From Lepidodermella squamata (Eukaryota > Gastrotricha): DNA of 64,000 nt. Every line of letters starts with the position of its first letter. The stretch's first letter is position 1. The position numbers and the translations under genes were made by a program. The DNA lies in the NCBI GenBank assembly GCA_047495785.1, contig JBLDXI010000002.1:1116001-1180000 (forward strand), in the 5' to 3' direction. The notes beneath the pieces were generated by a model. The model saw nothing but the letters and a program-made list of their open reading frames with translations. It ran no database searches and was not told the DNA's origin. Below, piece by piece: positions 46,069 through 58,867 of the stretch.

Positions 46069-48018
46069 GATGTGTAATCAGCTCACCAAAATTGATAAAT
46101 CCTATGAAAATTAGGAAATCAATTAACAAGACACTAGCTCCACGGATCACGAATTAATCAAGTCTTATCTGAATTCTGAGTTGAAAACGATATAAATAAT
46201 AACTGTCCGTTCTTAAAAATATCAAAATTGAGAAAAAATAAAAACCAGTAGAAAACTGATTGCAAAGGAATCTAAGAATGGTAGATGGTAGACATTATTT
46301 ACAATCAAATTAATTGGTTTCGCTGATATTAATTAAAAAATAATACTATGGAGTGCGATCACAGCACCGATCTGAAGTAGCAAACTTCAAGTTAATTTTG
46401 GCAACATGAAATCGTTACTCGCGACTAGACGCAAATCAAGAATCAAATGTGATGATGGTAACAGGGTTTTACATACTTACATCCGACTACTCGCACAAAG
46501 AGCAATGACGCTTGACTGGTAGCCCACTTATTATAGTGATTGAAGAGAGAGCCATTCAAAATCTAAGAATATTACTCAACCAACTACACTATGAGTACAC
46601 ATATTTACACCGCGATTAAAGTCAGGTTTTCGCTTGACATTTGCGCAAAAATTTACATGGTTGATAGCCATAAGAACAAAGGTATACAAGCATTCAAAGT
46701 TTGTTCAATACGAGCTATCGTCTAGTGGTTTCCGATGCTTTCTCAAGCAAGCAAACGCGCAGTTGTTTTGTTGAAATGAGAAAACCCGATCGGAGAAAAA
46801 TAAATCACTCGGGTTTTTGCAGTTTTTTGCCTTTGATAAAAATTTTACAAAATTATTTATTCAACTATTTGTCTTTTATTCAAACGCATTTCTAATTTTT
46901 ATTAAAAATAAAATACCATAGAGACGCATACTCTTTTTAACCCTGGTTTCCGTGCGCACATGTTAGCAGCAGAATTGCGCTAAGCCGCTGGCCGCTGATC
47001 TTTACATTGTTCCATTCCCTAATCGTTACTCTTTGACACTTGCAGAGATGCGCATGATGCTATTAACTGTCGACTGCTGTGACGGCGTTACTCTTTTCAG
47101 AGGCATCGATTATTGCAAATTCAGTATCATTGATCGTCGGCAGATAACCTGTCAAATCAAGTAACGATAAAACTCTCATGATAACACATCATGAATCCTG
47201 ATGATTCCACGCTTGAAAACCTCTTTAATTCAAAATTTTTGGAAATATGCATTCCATCGACCCGTTGTGTAACATCGCCACCACGGTGACCCGGGTTCAA
47301 ATCTTCAATCAACGTATAAAATCAGGAAATCGGCGACTGAAAAGAACTATTTTCTTCTAGTCCCCGAGTTATCTTCTACTTTTTTCTAGAGAGCTGTGCT
47401 TGCTCTTTCTTTTTCAGTACTTCATTTTGCGGCGTTTGGAAGGAAGGATATAAGCTGATACTGATTTCATTTAACCTCTTCTTGACCGGCTTCTTAACTA
47501 CTAGTAATCGTCGACACCGCTTCTGGTTTTGAAGATAGCGAAGGCAGTCGAAGAAAGGTCCTCACCCACCGCCACGTTTAAAGATTCTGTTTTTTGTATA
47601 ACAACCATGTTTGACAACCATGCGCCGCGTTCTTTTTCAAATGAATATGAAACATGAAATTGTGAACATTGTTGCTTTCAGCGGGATCATCGAAGCAATG
47701 CTGAAGGCAACTATGCGGTCTTTTGCTGACACCTTATTTGCAAACTACGTATATTCTGATCGCTAAACATGGACAGGATCATTAAACTTACACTCTACAG
47801 CAGTCTAAATACGTCAGTTTGATATCAGTTGCTTGTGAATCTTTGACACAACTTCAGCCAGCTTGGTGTTTGGAATTACCAACGGCAAAGCGTTGTTAAC
47901 TGAGTGCCCTAAGAATTAAGAATGCATTTAATTTTCTCACGGCTATGTGATGTTGAAATATTCTTCTCTAATTATTTTATCATTAATATAGGTTATAGGT
48001 AGTTATTTTCATTGAAAA
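46069..48018. other. Intergenic region between divergent KCMF1 and AKAP14-like genes
   Basis: AT-rich; no ORF above about 65 codons and no RNA gene recognised. GACCCGGGTTCAAATC near 47289 looks like a tRNA B box but has no matching tRNA body. Confidence 0.5.
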
Positions 48019-48744
48019 ATGACGACAGAAGAGCGCGAAATGCTGAGGACAGAATCGTATGAAAGGGAAGCTAAAACCATCGTCGGAAACATCTTACAGC
48101 AGTCCATCGGTCAAATCAGCGCGGGGAAGAGTCGGGAATCCGCTGAGTACTCTACCGCAGCGCCTCATTTTACTAACACATCCGAAAACGGCATAGCAAA
48201 TGACGAATCGGATGGTCAATCGGAATTAACCGTGAAAACCCGCAACATCGAATGGGGCGCGATTGGTGATTTTACCATAGAATATGGGGAGCGGAAAATT
48301 AATGAATACATAAAGGTGAGTTTTTCGGAATCGATTATTGTAACCTCGATCGAATCTTCATCATTCCAGACTTGCTGGGATTTTCAAAAATGTTGGCTCT
48401 TTTGCATTGATTATTTGAGCGTTCAAGAGCACGAGTTCGATATTCGTCACGTGTACAGAGTTCGATGGTCAGCCCCAACAAGGCGGAAGCCGATACCACG
48501 TGCAACTGCATGTGTCTACTTCACGATTTCTCTCCACAAATTTAAGCCACAGGTATTTTTACTTGAAATAAGAACCCAGACACTGTTAACAACGCTGAAC
48601 TTTCAGACTAGTCCACTTGATGTCTACTTTGTTATCGAGTCTAACCGATTCGTCCATCGACCCGGCGCAGCTCGTTTCCGGGAAACTTGGCTGAGTGACG
48701 TCATCGAATCCAAAGTGCAGCTCATGGCTACGATTAATTTCTGA
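48019..48744 (+). CDS. AKAP14 (AKAP28)-like protein
   Basis: Three exons, 48019-48315, 48370-48552, 48607-48744; 618 nt, 205 residues. The N-terminal ~75 residues are polar and may hold an amphipathic helix (EAKTIVGNILQQS) of the kind that docks PKA regulatory subunits. The globular C-terminal region contains DFTIEYGERKINEYI, CWLFCIDYL, VYRVRWSAPTRRKPIPRATA, VYFVIESNRFVHRPG, and FRETWLSDVIESK. From memory this resembles the C-terminal domain of AKAP14, an axonemal A-kinase anchoring protein; I could not run a search. If right, it tethers PKA in motile cilia or flagella. Spliced exons join in phase, and AATAAAATC follows the stop near 48787. Confidence 0.6.
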   Translation: MTTEEREMLRTESYEREAKTIVGNILQQSIGQISAGKSRESAEYSTAAPHFTNTSENGIANDESDGQSELTVKTRNIEWGAIGDFTIEYGERKINEYIKVSFSESIIVTSIESSSFQTCWDFQKCWLFCIDYLSVQEHEFDIRHVYRVRWSAPTRRKPIPRATACVYFTISLHKFKPQVFLLEIRTQTLLTTLNFQTSPLDVYFVIESNRFVHRPGAARFRETWLSDVIESKVQLMATINF

Positions 48745-48904
48745 TTCTTGAACTTGCCAAAATATTTTATGAGATTATTTGTTACAATAAAATCAAGAAG
48801 ATGAAATCAGATCACGCCAACAACAATGGTATTTTATTCAATCTCATATTACAAAAATGACGGTCGATTCGGATTAGCTTTCACTCATCAATTCGTTTCC
48901 AGTT

Positions 48905-49174
48905 TCAAAAGGTCTTTGAGCCAATAATTGAAGGCACTAGAAGTAAAACAGAATGAAATATTCACCTAATCTTTCAAGAATTGAATTTACCAATTCGAAC
49001 TGCGCCAACAAAAAGGACAAAAGCAGCGACATTCAGCGCCAATAGACGATTCACAATGTCAACCTCAGACGGACCACCAACAGGCGGGGCACCAGAATTG
49101 CCTTTTTGAGGCCGAATATCGAAAACTGGCATGTTATCATCATGCTCTTGATTTTTCGCACCAGCAGGATTCAT
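48905..49174 (-). CDS. Small single-pass membrane protein (71 aa), unrecognised
   Basis: Two exons, 49174-48991 and 48936-48905. The N-terminal half is polar (KNQEHDDNMP, Gly/Pro-rich). One hydrophobic helix (LLALNVAAFVLFVGAVRIV) lies near the C-terminus, then a short tail PSIIGSKTF. The splice (CGAATTG|GTAAAT to TTCTAG|TGCC) is in frame and keeps the helix continuous. The layout suits a tail-anchored or small ER/mitochondrial subunit. I do not recognise the family. Its 3' end faces that of the AKAP14-like gene 160 nt away. Confidence 0.55.
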
Positions 49175-52100
49175 TTCGGAAATAAAAGTTTTGAAATTCT
49201 AAGAATACACAACACATTAATTTACTCATCCGAAGCCCAATTCGTAGTCGGACATCAATTACCCAGCTTGTCATTTCCGTACCAATAATTGAATTATGAG
49301 AAAGAAAACGCGGACAGTAAGTCTGGTAACCGCAGGCTCTTATTTTGGATAATTTATGTTTTAGCGCCGCAACATCAGAGAAAATTAGAGCAGTTGGAAC
49401 TTACTATTTTTTCTGCGCATATTTTTGGTCCCATGTGCCTAGCAATTTTCTATTCACAAGCCACCATCCAGTATATGCTAAATGTATGTTTTACAAGAAG
49501 CCAAGACGGCGTCTAAGCTGCGCGGGCGGAAGTCATACACATACAAAAATGGCAAAATTACGCAACTCCGGGGAGAATAGCGCAAAAAAACGCATTATGT
49601 TTAATTTCTTACAAATGCCTGATGGCCTGCCGCGCCTTTGAAAAACATTACACTTGCAATCGATAATACACCCTTATGTTGGTATGTCGGCTTCACGATA
49701 AGCGGCATATCCAGTACACGGGGATAAAACCTAGGCCCAATTTCTTTCAAGTTTCATATTCACAAAATCGCCCCTATCACAAACTTAACGAACTTTTATT
49801 TCGCGATACGTTAAAATACTACGAGCAGAAAAATAATCAATTAGCAATTTATAAATGAGGTCGGCCGCGAAAACGAGTCATGTGACAGTATATATATTTA
49901 TATATTTATACATTAGACACATTTTACAGATGTTTGCTTCTCTACTGCTTTTTCTCTCCATCCATCGAGCGCATTAAAGAATGACGATTTTCCGCGTACG
50001 ACCATCATAAACATTAGACGAAAATACACGTTCACACATGCAAAGAAGAGAGAGAGAGAGAGAGAGAGGAGTAAGAGCGAGAGCGGCTTATACAAATCAT
50101 CAAGACTTTTTTATATACCTAATTCAACTTCAGTTCGGTATAAGCAAACACAGCAAGGCGTGAAACCGCTCACAAGAGATGAGAGAAAAATTAAAATCGA
50201 AATAAATACAAGAAAATAGACACAGAATTATTCAGTTTGCATATAACCGAAATTGTAATGATGAGAGAGAGAGAAATTCATTCAAGTAAATATGATAAAT
50301 ATTAACGCTTCGGTCAGTTTTCTCACGACTTTTTGGTGAAACAGCTGTTAAAATATAGTGTCGCCACTTCTCTCTCGTTCTCAACATCGCAACCGTGAAA
50401 GGGGCAGAAAAAATTCGGTCTCAACGTAATAGTCAACTTTCATTCCGTCTCTAATGGTAAAATGCATCCAGGCGTAGGCACGCTATTAAAATGTTATCAT
50501 TATCGTAAAACAGACACATCACTAATCATCAACAAAACCGATGAAATGGGCGATTAGAAAAATGACCAAAAGTAGAAAAATATGTTTTATCTCGTTTTAT
50601 CAATAGACCAGATTAGATTTGTTTGTAATGTGTTAACTCGGGCCTTATTTTGAATAATTATCAAGGGCCTTCAATCACTTTTTTGAATTAAATTGAGTTT
50701 TTGATACAAATTATCGAGCGTTAATGTTAATGACTTGAAACGAGGCTACTTTGGCACAACGTGTTTCGCCTCGAGATTTCGACTGTAATTCATCCAGATA
50801 TTTCGTAAAAAATAAATTAAGGGGGTTCTATGATATGAACAACCGTGTTTTTCGAACTATCAATTCAAGTATTGCGCGAGTCACGCTCAATAAATGTATA
50901 AATTGATCTCTCATGTAGAAAACGCAACCGTCGAGTAACAGAGATATTTGTGTAGATTACGCCGTATATAATATATCAACAATATTTCTGAGATTCAGTC
51001 GATCTTACACAGAGATGGGGGCTGCTTAAAAATTGTGCACCATGGTTATTCTTTTTTCGCTCGAAGTACAAGTTATAGTTTTAAGGAGGATAGATTTTGT
51101 TGTTATATACTAACGAAAGTACTAACAAATAGCGCATTTGCGCTTACTCAAGCCACAGCACTCGCACTCCATTTCACGGGCCAATTAGATTTGCGAAAGC
51201 TGCGAAGCCGGTTGAACATCCACCGAGACGCATTTGTAATAAATATTATGTAAATATAGCTGAGATAGGGTAAAATCATTCATTTCTTTTCACTGAGTCT
51301 GTTTTGTTGCTGCTGATGTATTACGGGAATTGAGATATCATAAAATAGCTGTGGAGAATTAGTCGAGCTTAAAATACAACGCGGGCATCTCACAACAATC
51401 AGAAGAAAAATCAGTTGTCTCATGGGTTTTTTGTTTGTAAATAGCATGCTCATCAGGCTAGTGTTACGCGAAATAATGTTAAAGCAGGTTTAGTCCCAAT
51501 AAAATACAGGTTAAAATCCAATTTGTTGCACCTGCGATTTCAAAAAAAACAAGCTCAACATGGTCTAAAAATATTCAGTTTGCGTAAATATATTTATAAA
51601 TTCAGGATGAAATTTGTCGAATTGCAGTCATGGAATTATCGAGGCTTAGGAAATTGTAAAAATGGTAGTGCGCTAAGGTTGACATACCGCTCGACTCGAG
51701 AACGAAGTTTCATGTCATATTTACAAAGCTATATGATACAGTTTCCGAAAAAGCCGGCCCGAAATTTTGCAAGAAAATCGCGTTCATCTCTCTTCACGCC
51801 AGGACAGAGTATCAAAAATAAAATAGTAGCGATATAAATTAAGCGTCTCATGATCACGAGCAGAAAAAATAGATTATTCTATGCGTATTATCAAGAATAA
51901 TTTCAGTAAAAAATACTTTAAAGCGTAATTTAATAATATTTATAATCAAGATTTTGTCTGATTTCTACTATCACCATAGAAAAGTGTTGAGATTCGCCAT
52001 GATAGATAATACATGATTGTTTAAAACGAAGCTCGACACATCATCATCACACAACTCTTTGCATGTTTATGCTTATTATTGTCTTATCAATCATGCCGAA

Positions 52101-52314
52101 CTTCGAGCGAGATTGCTACTGTAGTATGCAGATGGTAGTGGGAGAAGAACAGGGCACCAGAAAACGAACGATCTTCGTCAGAGGAAATTTTTCCCTATAG
52201 AAACACGTGCAATAATAACGTAGTTTTTTTGTACAGAACACGTAGTTATGTATATTTTGTAGAGTCCAAGTAAATATTCTAAATTTATATAGTGTAGGTA
52301 TTTGAATTTTGATT
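49175..52314. other. Intergenic region, no supported gene
   Basis: AT-rich, 3.1 kb, with a (GA)n microsatellite at about 50045-50069 and smaller GAGAGA runs near 50265. Two CCNCCTTAA-type words occur (50817, 51081). An ORF of 104 codons at 51523 has no features and AT-driven composition. The right end is probably the 3' UTR of the EF-hand gene. Confidence 0.5.
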
Positions 52315-55300
52315 TCAAGCTCGTGTCGAATCGCCGCTCCGGCTCGCGCCGTTGTTAAGCGGCCGCGACGTCGTCGCGCTGGCAGAGGTCGAGTTTAAGG
52401 CATGACTGTTATTGCTACTACTACTAGTAGTAGTGTGATTGTGGAGGTGCGCCCGCTGCGCCATGGCAGCCATGTTCGCGGCTGAAGAGTGCCGCGCCGC
52501 AGCCGCTAGGTTCGCCGGCGTGATGGCGGCCGACGCCGAGGCGAGTAGGATGAGATTGCGGAATTCGTCCATGTCTATCATGCCGTCACGGTCCAAGTCC
52601 GCCACGTCCATCATGTACGCTAGATCGTCATCCGATAACTGTTCACCGAGATGTCCCATCACCTGAACAAAATTCAATATTTAAAATTCGAAAAAAATCT
52701 TATTCTTTATTTTTGATTTATTCTTTGAACTTGGAACCCTCAATTTCCCCTAAATCCCAGAATTTTTGAAAATTTCAAAAAAATTCAACCGAAAAACCGA
52801 AAATTAAATTTTCTATGACTTTTTTCCCATTAATATTTCAGATCTTTGTACCAAAACACCAGCTTTTAAGACTTCCGGCATAAATTTTCAATTTTCTCTT
52901 ATTAAAAAGAGCAATGAATAAAATATCGAATTTCATTTCGAAAAAGCAATCCAGGGTGAGTTTTCTAAGAATTGAAGTACTTTTTGAAAATTGTGTTTTG
53001 AAAGCACTATTTATAATTGAGTACTGAGTAGTAGTGATGTTTATGCACTCAAGCCTAATCGAGTTCAAATTTCAAGCCGGTGTTTAATAACACTTTCATT
53101 CTTCTTGAAGCTGTTTGTTTTCTCGTTGCGCCCCACGCCGAGGCAATTACTGACAGGAAAAGTCAAAGCCATTGAGTTATTTTCAATGTTTGTCATCGTT
53201 ATTATTAGTAAAACTATTTGAGGGTGAGGGTGAAAAAATCAACACGCAAACTAACCGCGCGAAGTTCTTCCGGTGATATTTTTCCGTCGCAATTCTTGTC
53301 AAATATGCGGAATACGCGCTCGACTTCATCATCGGTCGAGCCGAGACCGCGCCCTTCGCCGAGCGCCCATTGTTCTTTCATGAGCTCAACAAACTCGCCA
53401 AATTCGATCTGGCCATTCTTATTCCGATCGATAGCCTTGATCATTGCCTGGGGAAGCCGGCGAGCACACACATAGAAAAAAATAGAAAACATATATTATC
53501 AAAAGAAAATGTTTCACTTTTCTCACTCCATTATTATTATCATCATTATTTCGTTATTATTAGCGCGCTGTATTATTATATAATAAGTGTACATGATGGC
53601 AAGATGATGATGATGATGAGGAGGATGATGATGGCGGCAGCGGCGGCGCTGATGATTTCGCTACGCCGAACTCAAGCTCAACTTTACTTACTGTAAGTGT
53701 ACACATACAGTAGGCGCAAGTTGTAGTAGGAAAAAACGAGCGAAAAAAACGGAGACAACCGCCGCCGCTACTATTACTACTACTACGACTACTAGGTCTG
53801 TCTTTATCAGCGCCGGCGAGCGAGCGAACAAAAAATCGATAGCGAATGATTTTTCGTTCATTCGCTACATTGCTTTGTCAAATGACTCAGGAGGCTTGTG
53901 TGCGGCGGACGTATCACGCAGGGCAGTAGATATGTCGTAATTAAAGCCACCGATTTTTTCAGTATATGTCTCGACTTATTAATTATTAACTATACACGCG
54001 GAAAATTAACGCAGCGAATTATGACTGCCAAAATGTAGAAATAAGCTGCGGACAATCTGGTTTATAATCGCATGTGAAATAAGAAGAAAAACAGCCTTGT
54101 TTCAGTTGATTGATTGCAAAGAGAGAGCACGCAAATGTCAGCGCGTTTTAGATATCGAAATTGGCTATTGTTATTCGCCAGCGTGTCGGAAATTTATTCG
54201 AGTAGAGAACACAATTACCTGAAGTTGATCTTGATTTTGCTCAAGACCCAGCATTCGCATCACATCAGCGAGTTCGTCTACCGAAATTGAGCCGTCTTTG
54301 TTTTTATCGAAAGAGTCGAAGCATTCTTTCATCTCGCGTAGGAATTCCTTAGCCAGGCCGAGCCGCACGACGCTGTTCGACCGCCGCACCACCGGCCCGC
54401 CCAGGCCCGTCACGTCTGGAATAGGGTGCGAGCCCGACAAATCGGCAATGTCGAAAAAGCTCAGCGGTTTTGAGGAAGAAAGCTCGTGTGCGTTTGATGC
54501 TGCGACCGCAGGCGCGACGCCTCGAGGAGCAGCTTGCATTTCACCTTGTTCGACTGCAGCGGAGGAAGATACCTACAGAATTGACACAAAAAACACTGAC
54601 ATTATCAAAACACCGCCTTAATCACGCATGCACGCGATTTTTTTTTATAGATCCCGCTTGTAGTAGTAAAAAACCAGAGGGGAAAACCAAAAACACGGTA
54701 GCCAATTAATAATGCGCACCGCAGTAAAAAAATTAAATGCTCGCTCTCGATCGCGACGGCAAACAATATTTCAATAATCGACCCTACCCTGTCATATATA
54801 TATTGCACAATAGGGAATAATATTAAGCGCGCGGTTGCACAGTAAAATCGACGCGCTACCAGCCTTCCTTCCATGGGAGCACTTGCGCCCTCTCTATACT
54901 ACTGTTGACTTGTGCATACATTAAATGCCGATAAACTTAGCTCGCGTGTTGGCCATTCCACTCTTCACTTTGCTATGCATAGTAATAAGGCGCTACAAGA
55001 CACGGCCTTAGAGCTATAATATTAAATGACGTCGTCTAGGCCCATCGATATGGTGGCAATAGTAAAAAATTGCGGGATCAATCGATAAAGAAAACACTGC
55101 GTTAAAAAATCCTAATGAATCATCTCCGCATTTTACCTGGACGCCGGCGTCCTTGTGAGCCTTGTTGCCCATGAGGCCGACCAAGTTTCGAGCAGCAAGA
55201 GAGTCGAAGTTGAGGAGCAGACCTATCCGCCGGTGATATAACTCGTCACGGGCGTACGGAGTCGGAGGAGTCCAGTTGTCAGGCCGACAACTAGTTGCCC

Positions 55301-55532
55301 AGTGCGGGGTTTGCTGAGGCGAACCGCAAACTGAGTTGTTATTGCTTGAGCTATCAAATCCTTCGTGGCCACGCGAAGCCTTGTAATGCCGACAACCGGC
55401 GGAACGGCACGACCTGCCTGGATGCTTCGAGGCGCAGGACGACGCGAAGTAAACAGTTAGCACGTCGTCCTTGTTATTCACTGGGCTTTCGTTGTTGTCG
55501 GAAGTGCTACTGATGTCATTATTACTGGCCAT
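52315..55532 (-). CDS. Calmodulin-like protein with four EF-hands and long N-terminal extension
   Basis: Exons 55532-55137, 54572-54219, 53447-53256, 52662-52315; 1,290 nt, 429 residues. Four canonical calcium loops are spread over three exons: DKNKDGSISVDE, DRNKNGQIEFGE, DKNCDGKISPEE and DLDRDGMIDMDE, all with Asp at position 1 and Glu at 12. The order and linker lengths are calmodulin/troponin C-like, with an extra insertion (GEGRGLGSTDDE) between hands 2 and 3. The ~200-residue N-terminal part is Ser/Asn-rich with several cysteines and no domain I know. The C-terminal ~80 residues are Ala/Ser/Asn-rich, low complexity. Start is MASNNDIS at 55532; an upstream in-frame ATG at 55667 would add a hydrophobic stretch and is less likely. 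Probably a calcium sensor. Confidence 0.85.
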
Positions 55533-58500
55533 CGGCCAGACATATAAACTAGAATCGCATGAAAAAACAAAGAAAAACAACCAATTATCATCTGGAATAA
55601 ATAAATATTTTAAATTAAAGGTATAAAAATTCAAGTTTTCTTGTAACGGCAAATTATCTCGAGGCATAAAACTGATATCGCTTCGGCAAGCATAAAAGCG
55701 ACATGTATATTGGGGTTATTTCAGCTAACGTAAAGCCTTCAATGGAGAATCACTACCATTGAGCATGAATGAAGGCGTTTTCCATTGATGCAATAACAGC
55801 TATGTTAGTTTACATTCTCCTATAATAATGCGTACGACAGAAGCCGATGTCAATAGGGTGCTTTACAGTAGCAACGCAACGGTGCAGTTATATTAAAATG
55901 CGTCTAGGACATGCGGCTATGATCAATCAAAATGTCAAATATAACATATTTTTTCTAGCGGATGCTGTGACATTACAAATCATAGCTGTTGCTACATCAA
56001 CCGAGCCACAAAACTGAACGTTCAATAAGAAGCGCTTCAATGAGCAAACCTGAATAGCCGAGTTTTGAGTTAGTAAAACAAAAGAGGCTCTCGCTACAGA
56101 CCAATTTGTCATTGATAACCATTAAATTGCCTATTAGTTCCATTGAACAGACATTCGTTAGCAATGAAAGAATAATTACCATTGCGCATACAAATTACGT
56201 GTGATATTATAACTAAATACAGAATACGACGGTGAATATACAGCTGCTCGGCATTACCGTGGTCGCTGCGCAACTAAAATCAAATTGCACCATCGATATA
56301 AACCAAAAATAACAAAAAGACCAGCAACTATGGCGCATTAAAGCGCTGGGACTAGCAGATTACAATTAATAAACTCGATATCACGCCCTAAATCCTAAGA
56401 AAAACTATTCATGCACAAAACCAACTTAGTTTCCAATGAAATTCGATCAGTTAATCGCCATCAGGCAAATAATCGACACGTGCAAACATCAGCAATGTCC
56501 TGTTGCTATGATTGATTTACGATTAAAATAAAATTATGTGCAGCCTCCGCAGCAGCACAAGCCTTGGAGAAAAGACCTTTCATCAGTGAAACAGACACTC
56601 ATCTTCATAAGTGCTCACAATACAAATAAAAAGATAATGAAGACGCAGATTCGGCAAGCTGAACAACAAAGTGGCGTAGAAAAAGAGAGAAACCCTGGCT
56701 GGAAAAATGAAGTGAAATAGTGAAAAGTAGACAAGTTACTAAGATAGAAAAAAGCTGAAAGTTTGCCGAAGGGATGAATTTTAAGGGCTGGGGGTTGCAT
56801 TCGGTGCAATCGCATCGATTTCTGGCGAGCCACAGCCACCTAAAAAATAGCAGCCAAACGGCAAAACTAAAAATTATAGCGCTAAATTAAAATATTTTCT
56901 CACATATTTATTTTTTGTTAATATTTTAATTGTTTTATATTTAATTAATTATATATCCAATAATTATTATTCTCTTGACAACGCGTCCTCATTAGTTGCC
57001 ACAGCTTAGCACCTTTGCAAATTCTCTAAATCTCCTTGGTGGCTATTATATGTTTGTTGTAATAATAAAGCATGTTAGTAAGTAAGATGATTTCTCGTAT
57101 TCTCTTGCAATAAACGATACGATTGCCTGGTTGTTTCTGTCTGCTTACAGCGTTGTGCCTTGATGATGACCTACAATGCGCTTGTTCCGCTTTTTCTTTA
57201 GATATCTACTTCCTTTATCCGTCTGTCACATATGGGAAAGATTTGTATTCCAAATTGATAGCTGACATCTTAATCAAAACGAGTTAGAAACAATTCTGTA
57301 GCTCATGGCTTTGTCAGGGGTGTGTTTTTTAGTTGCACGGACCGTGAAATGAAATGGGTGAAGAGCAAGAAGAACGTGTTCGAAGATATCTCAAGCGAAA
57401 GGGAAAGGGCGTGGTTTGGTCAACGAAATTGAAGTTGGCGGGCCATTAATTTTAAGATCGATTTTACTACTTTCATGCGGCTTGGTGGTATTCTGATCGG
57501 TTAGGGTTAGGGTTAGGGTTAGGGTTAGGGGCCTGAATGGAAAATGGCCCACTAACACGTGTCGCGACCACTCCGGTCAACAGGAATCTCGGTAAAATTC
57601 AACTGGGAAGATTCAGAATAGTGCCAAAATAGTGCCGAAAAGTTTTAGAAGTAAACAATATCGAGCTGATTTGACCACGTCCGTGCTCTCCCAACAAATA
57701 CCTATAAGGTAATTTTGAATAGTCATGAAATAATTTTATCTGAACTAGCCACCCCCTCGCTTGATATGCTCGAAACACGTGTTTCTTGGTCTACACTTCT
57801 CACGGCAAGTGCAACTCATGGCGGCCTTTTAGACCGTAATAAGAAAGAGCGTAATCAAGACCGTAATCAAGAAAGAGTCAAACTGAACTTCTACCAGACG
57901 GGGCTAAAACAGCACACCCCAGGGATACGCAGGCTCGAATGAAGCAAATTATAAGACCAGTTAACGCAAAACTTTTCGCATTTTGCGTGCTATTTGCTCC
58001 TTTCCGGTCAAGATTTTGCCCACTTTGCTCTTCAATCTTTTCCTCGTAATAAAGAATCAAGCTGTATCGAGAAGTATGGAGATCAGCGTGAATGCATGTG
58101 GGATGTACATATCGAAGGGCAACTAGATCAGTGTCTGAGTCTGTGACAAATTTCGGTTTGTTGCGTGGCTTTTTTGCTATGGAAATTTGAGGAACGAGTA
58201 AGTTTCAGCGCTATCAAACTAGGCTGAATCTATTTCCTCCTCTTCATGCATTACCCTTTCATGTTTATTGCGACAGGGTGCTCATGCTTTTTTTCATCAA
58301 AGATGAACGTATTTTCAGCTGCAGCTTATGTCCCTTCGTCAGGAATATAATTGATACTCTCTCATCCGATTTTTTGAAATGACGTGAAACACTGCATTGC
58401 TGACTATAGTTTGCTCTTCATATTCAACTTCGCCAAATGAATAAATTGATTAAATGGAATATAATAAAAAAGACTTATTCGAGACTGCTTTTATTTGTTT

Positions 58501-58867
58501 CCTTTCTGAATCGCATACGAAGACGTTAATATTACATAATGGTATAAAAAGAATTTTCCGATAATTTATCAATAAAATGTTTCGCTGTATTCTACAAACA
58601 GGAGAAGCCGATTCTCAACGTTGCATAACTGATTTTTAGTTAAAGCCGTAAATGACGACGACACAAACAAATAACGAGAATAACAGACACATCCAGAGAG
58701 GATCCAGTTATCAGTATAACATTATGAGAACACGTGAAAGACTTTGACAGGCTTAGCTGATGAAAATGATACTGCACTTGAGTCTGCATAGCTGGAGATT
58801 CATATAAACAACAAATAGTATAGCAATCAGTGACTCGCAGGACAGACATAAATACGCGATAATTAAT
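55533..58867. other. Intergenic region containing an interstitial telomere-like repeat
   Basis: 3.3 kb with short featureless ORFs (75 codons or fewer). The TTAGGG array at 57501 is the only distinct element. A GACCGTAATCAAGA direct repeat lies near 57850-57870. No gene or RNA supported. Confidence 0.5.
57501..57530 (+). repeat. Interstitial telomeric repeat (TTAGGG)x5
   Basis: Five perfect TTAGGG units in tandem, in unique flanking sequence. TTAGGG is the ancestral animal telomere unit. Confidence 0.95.

Noticed and set aside
46711-46735. TATCGTCTAGTGGTT resembling the 5' part of tRNA-Glu
   Set aside because: The anticodon arm, T arm and 3' acceptor are absent; probably chance or a tiny fragment.
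47282-47315. GACCCGGGTTCAAATC resembling a tRNA B box
   Set aside because: No A box or acceptor stem at the right distance on either strand.
51523-51837. 104-codon ORF in the intergenic region
   Set aside because: Basic, featureless, without motif or neighbouring exons.
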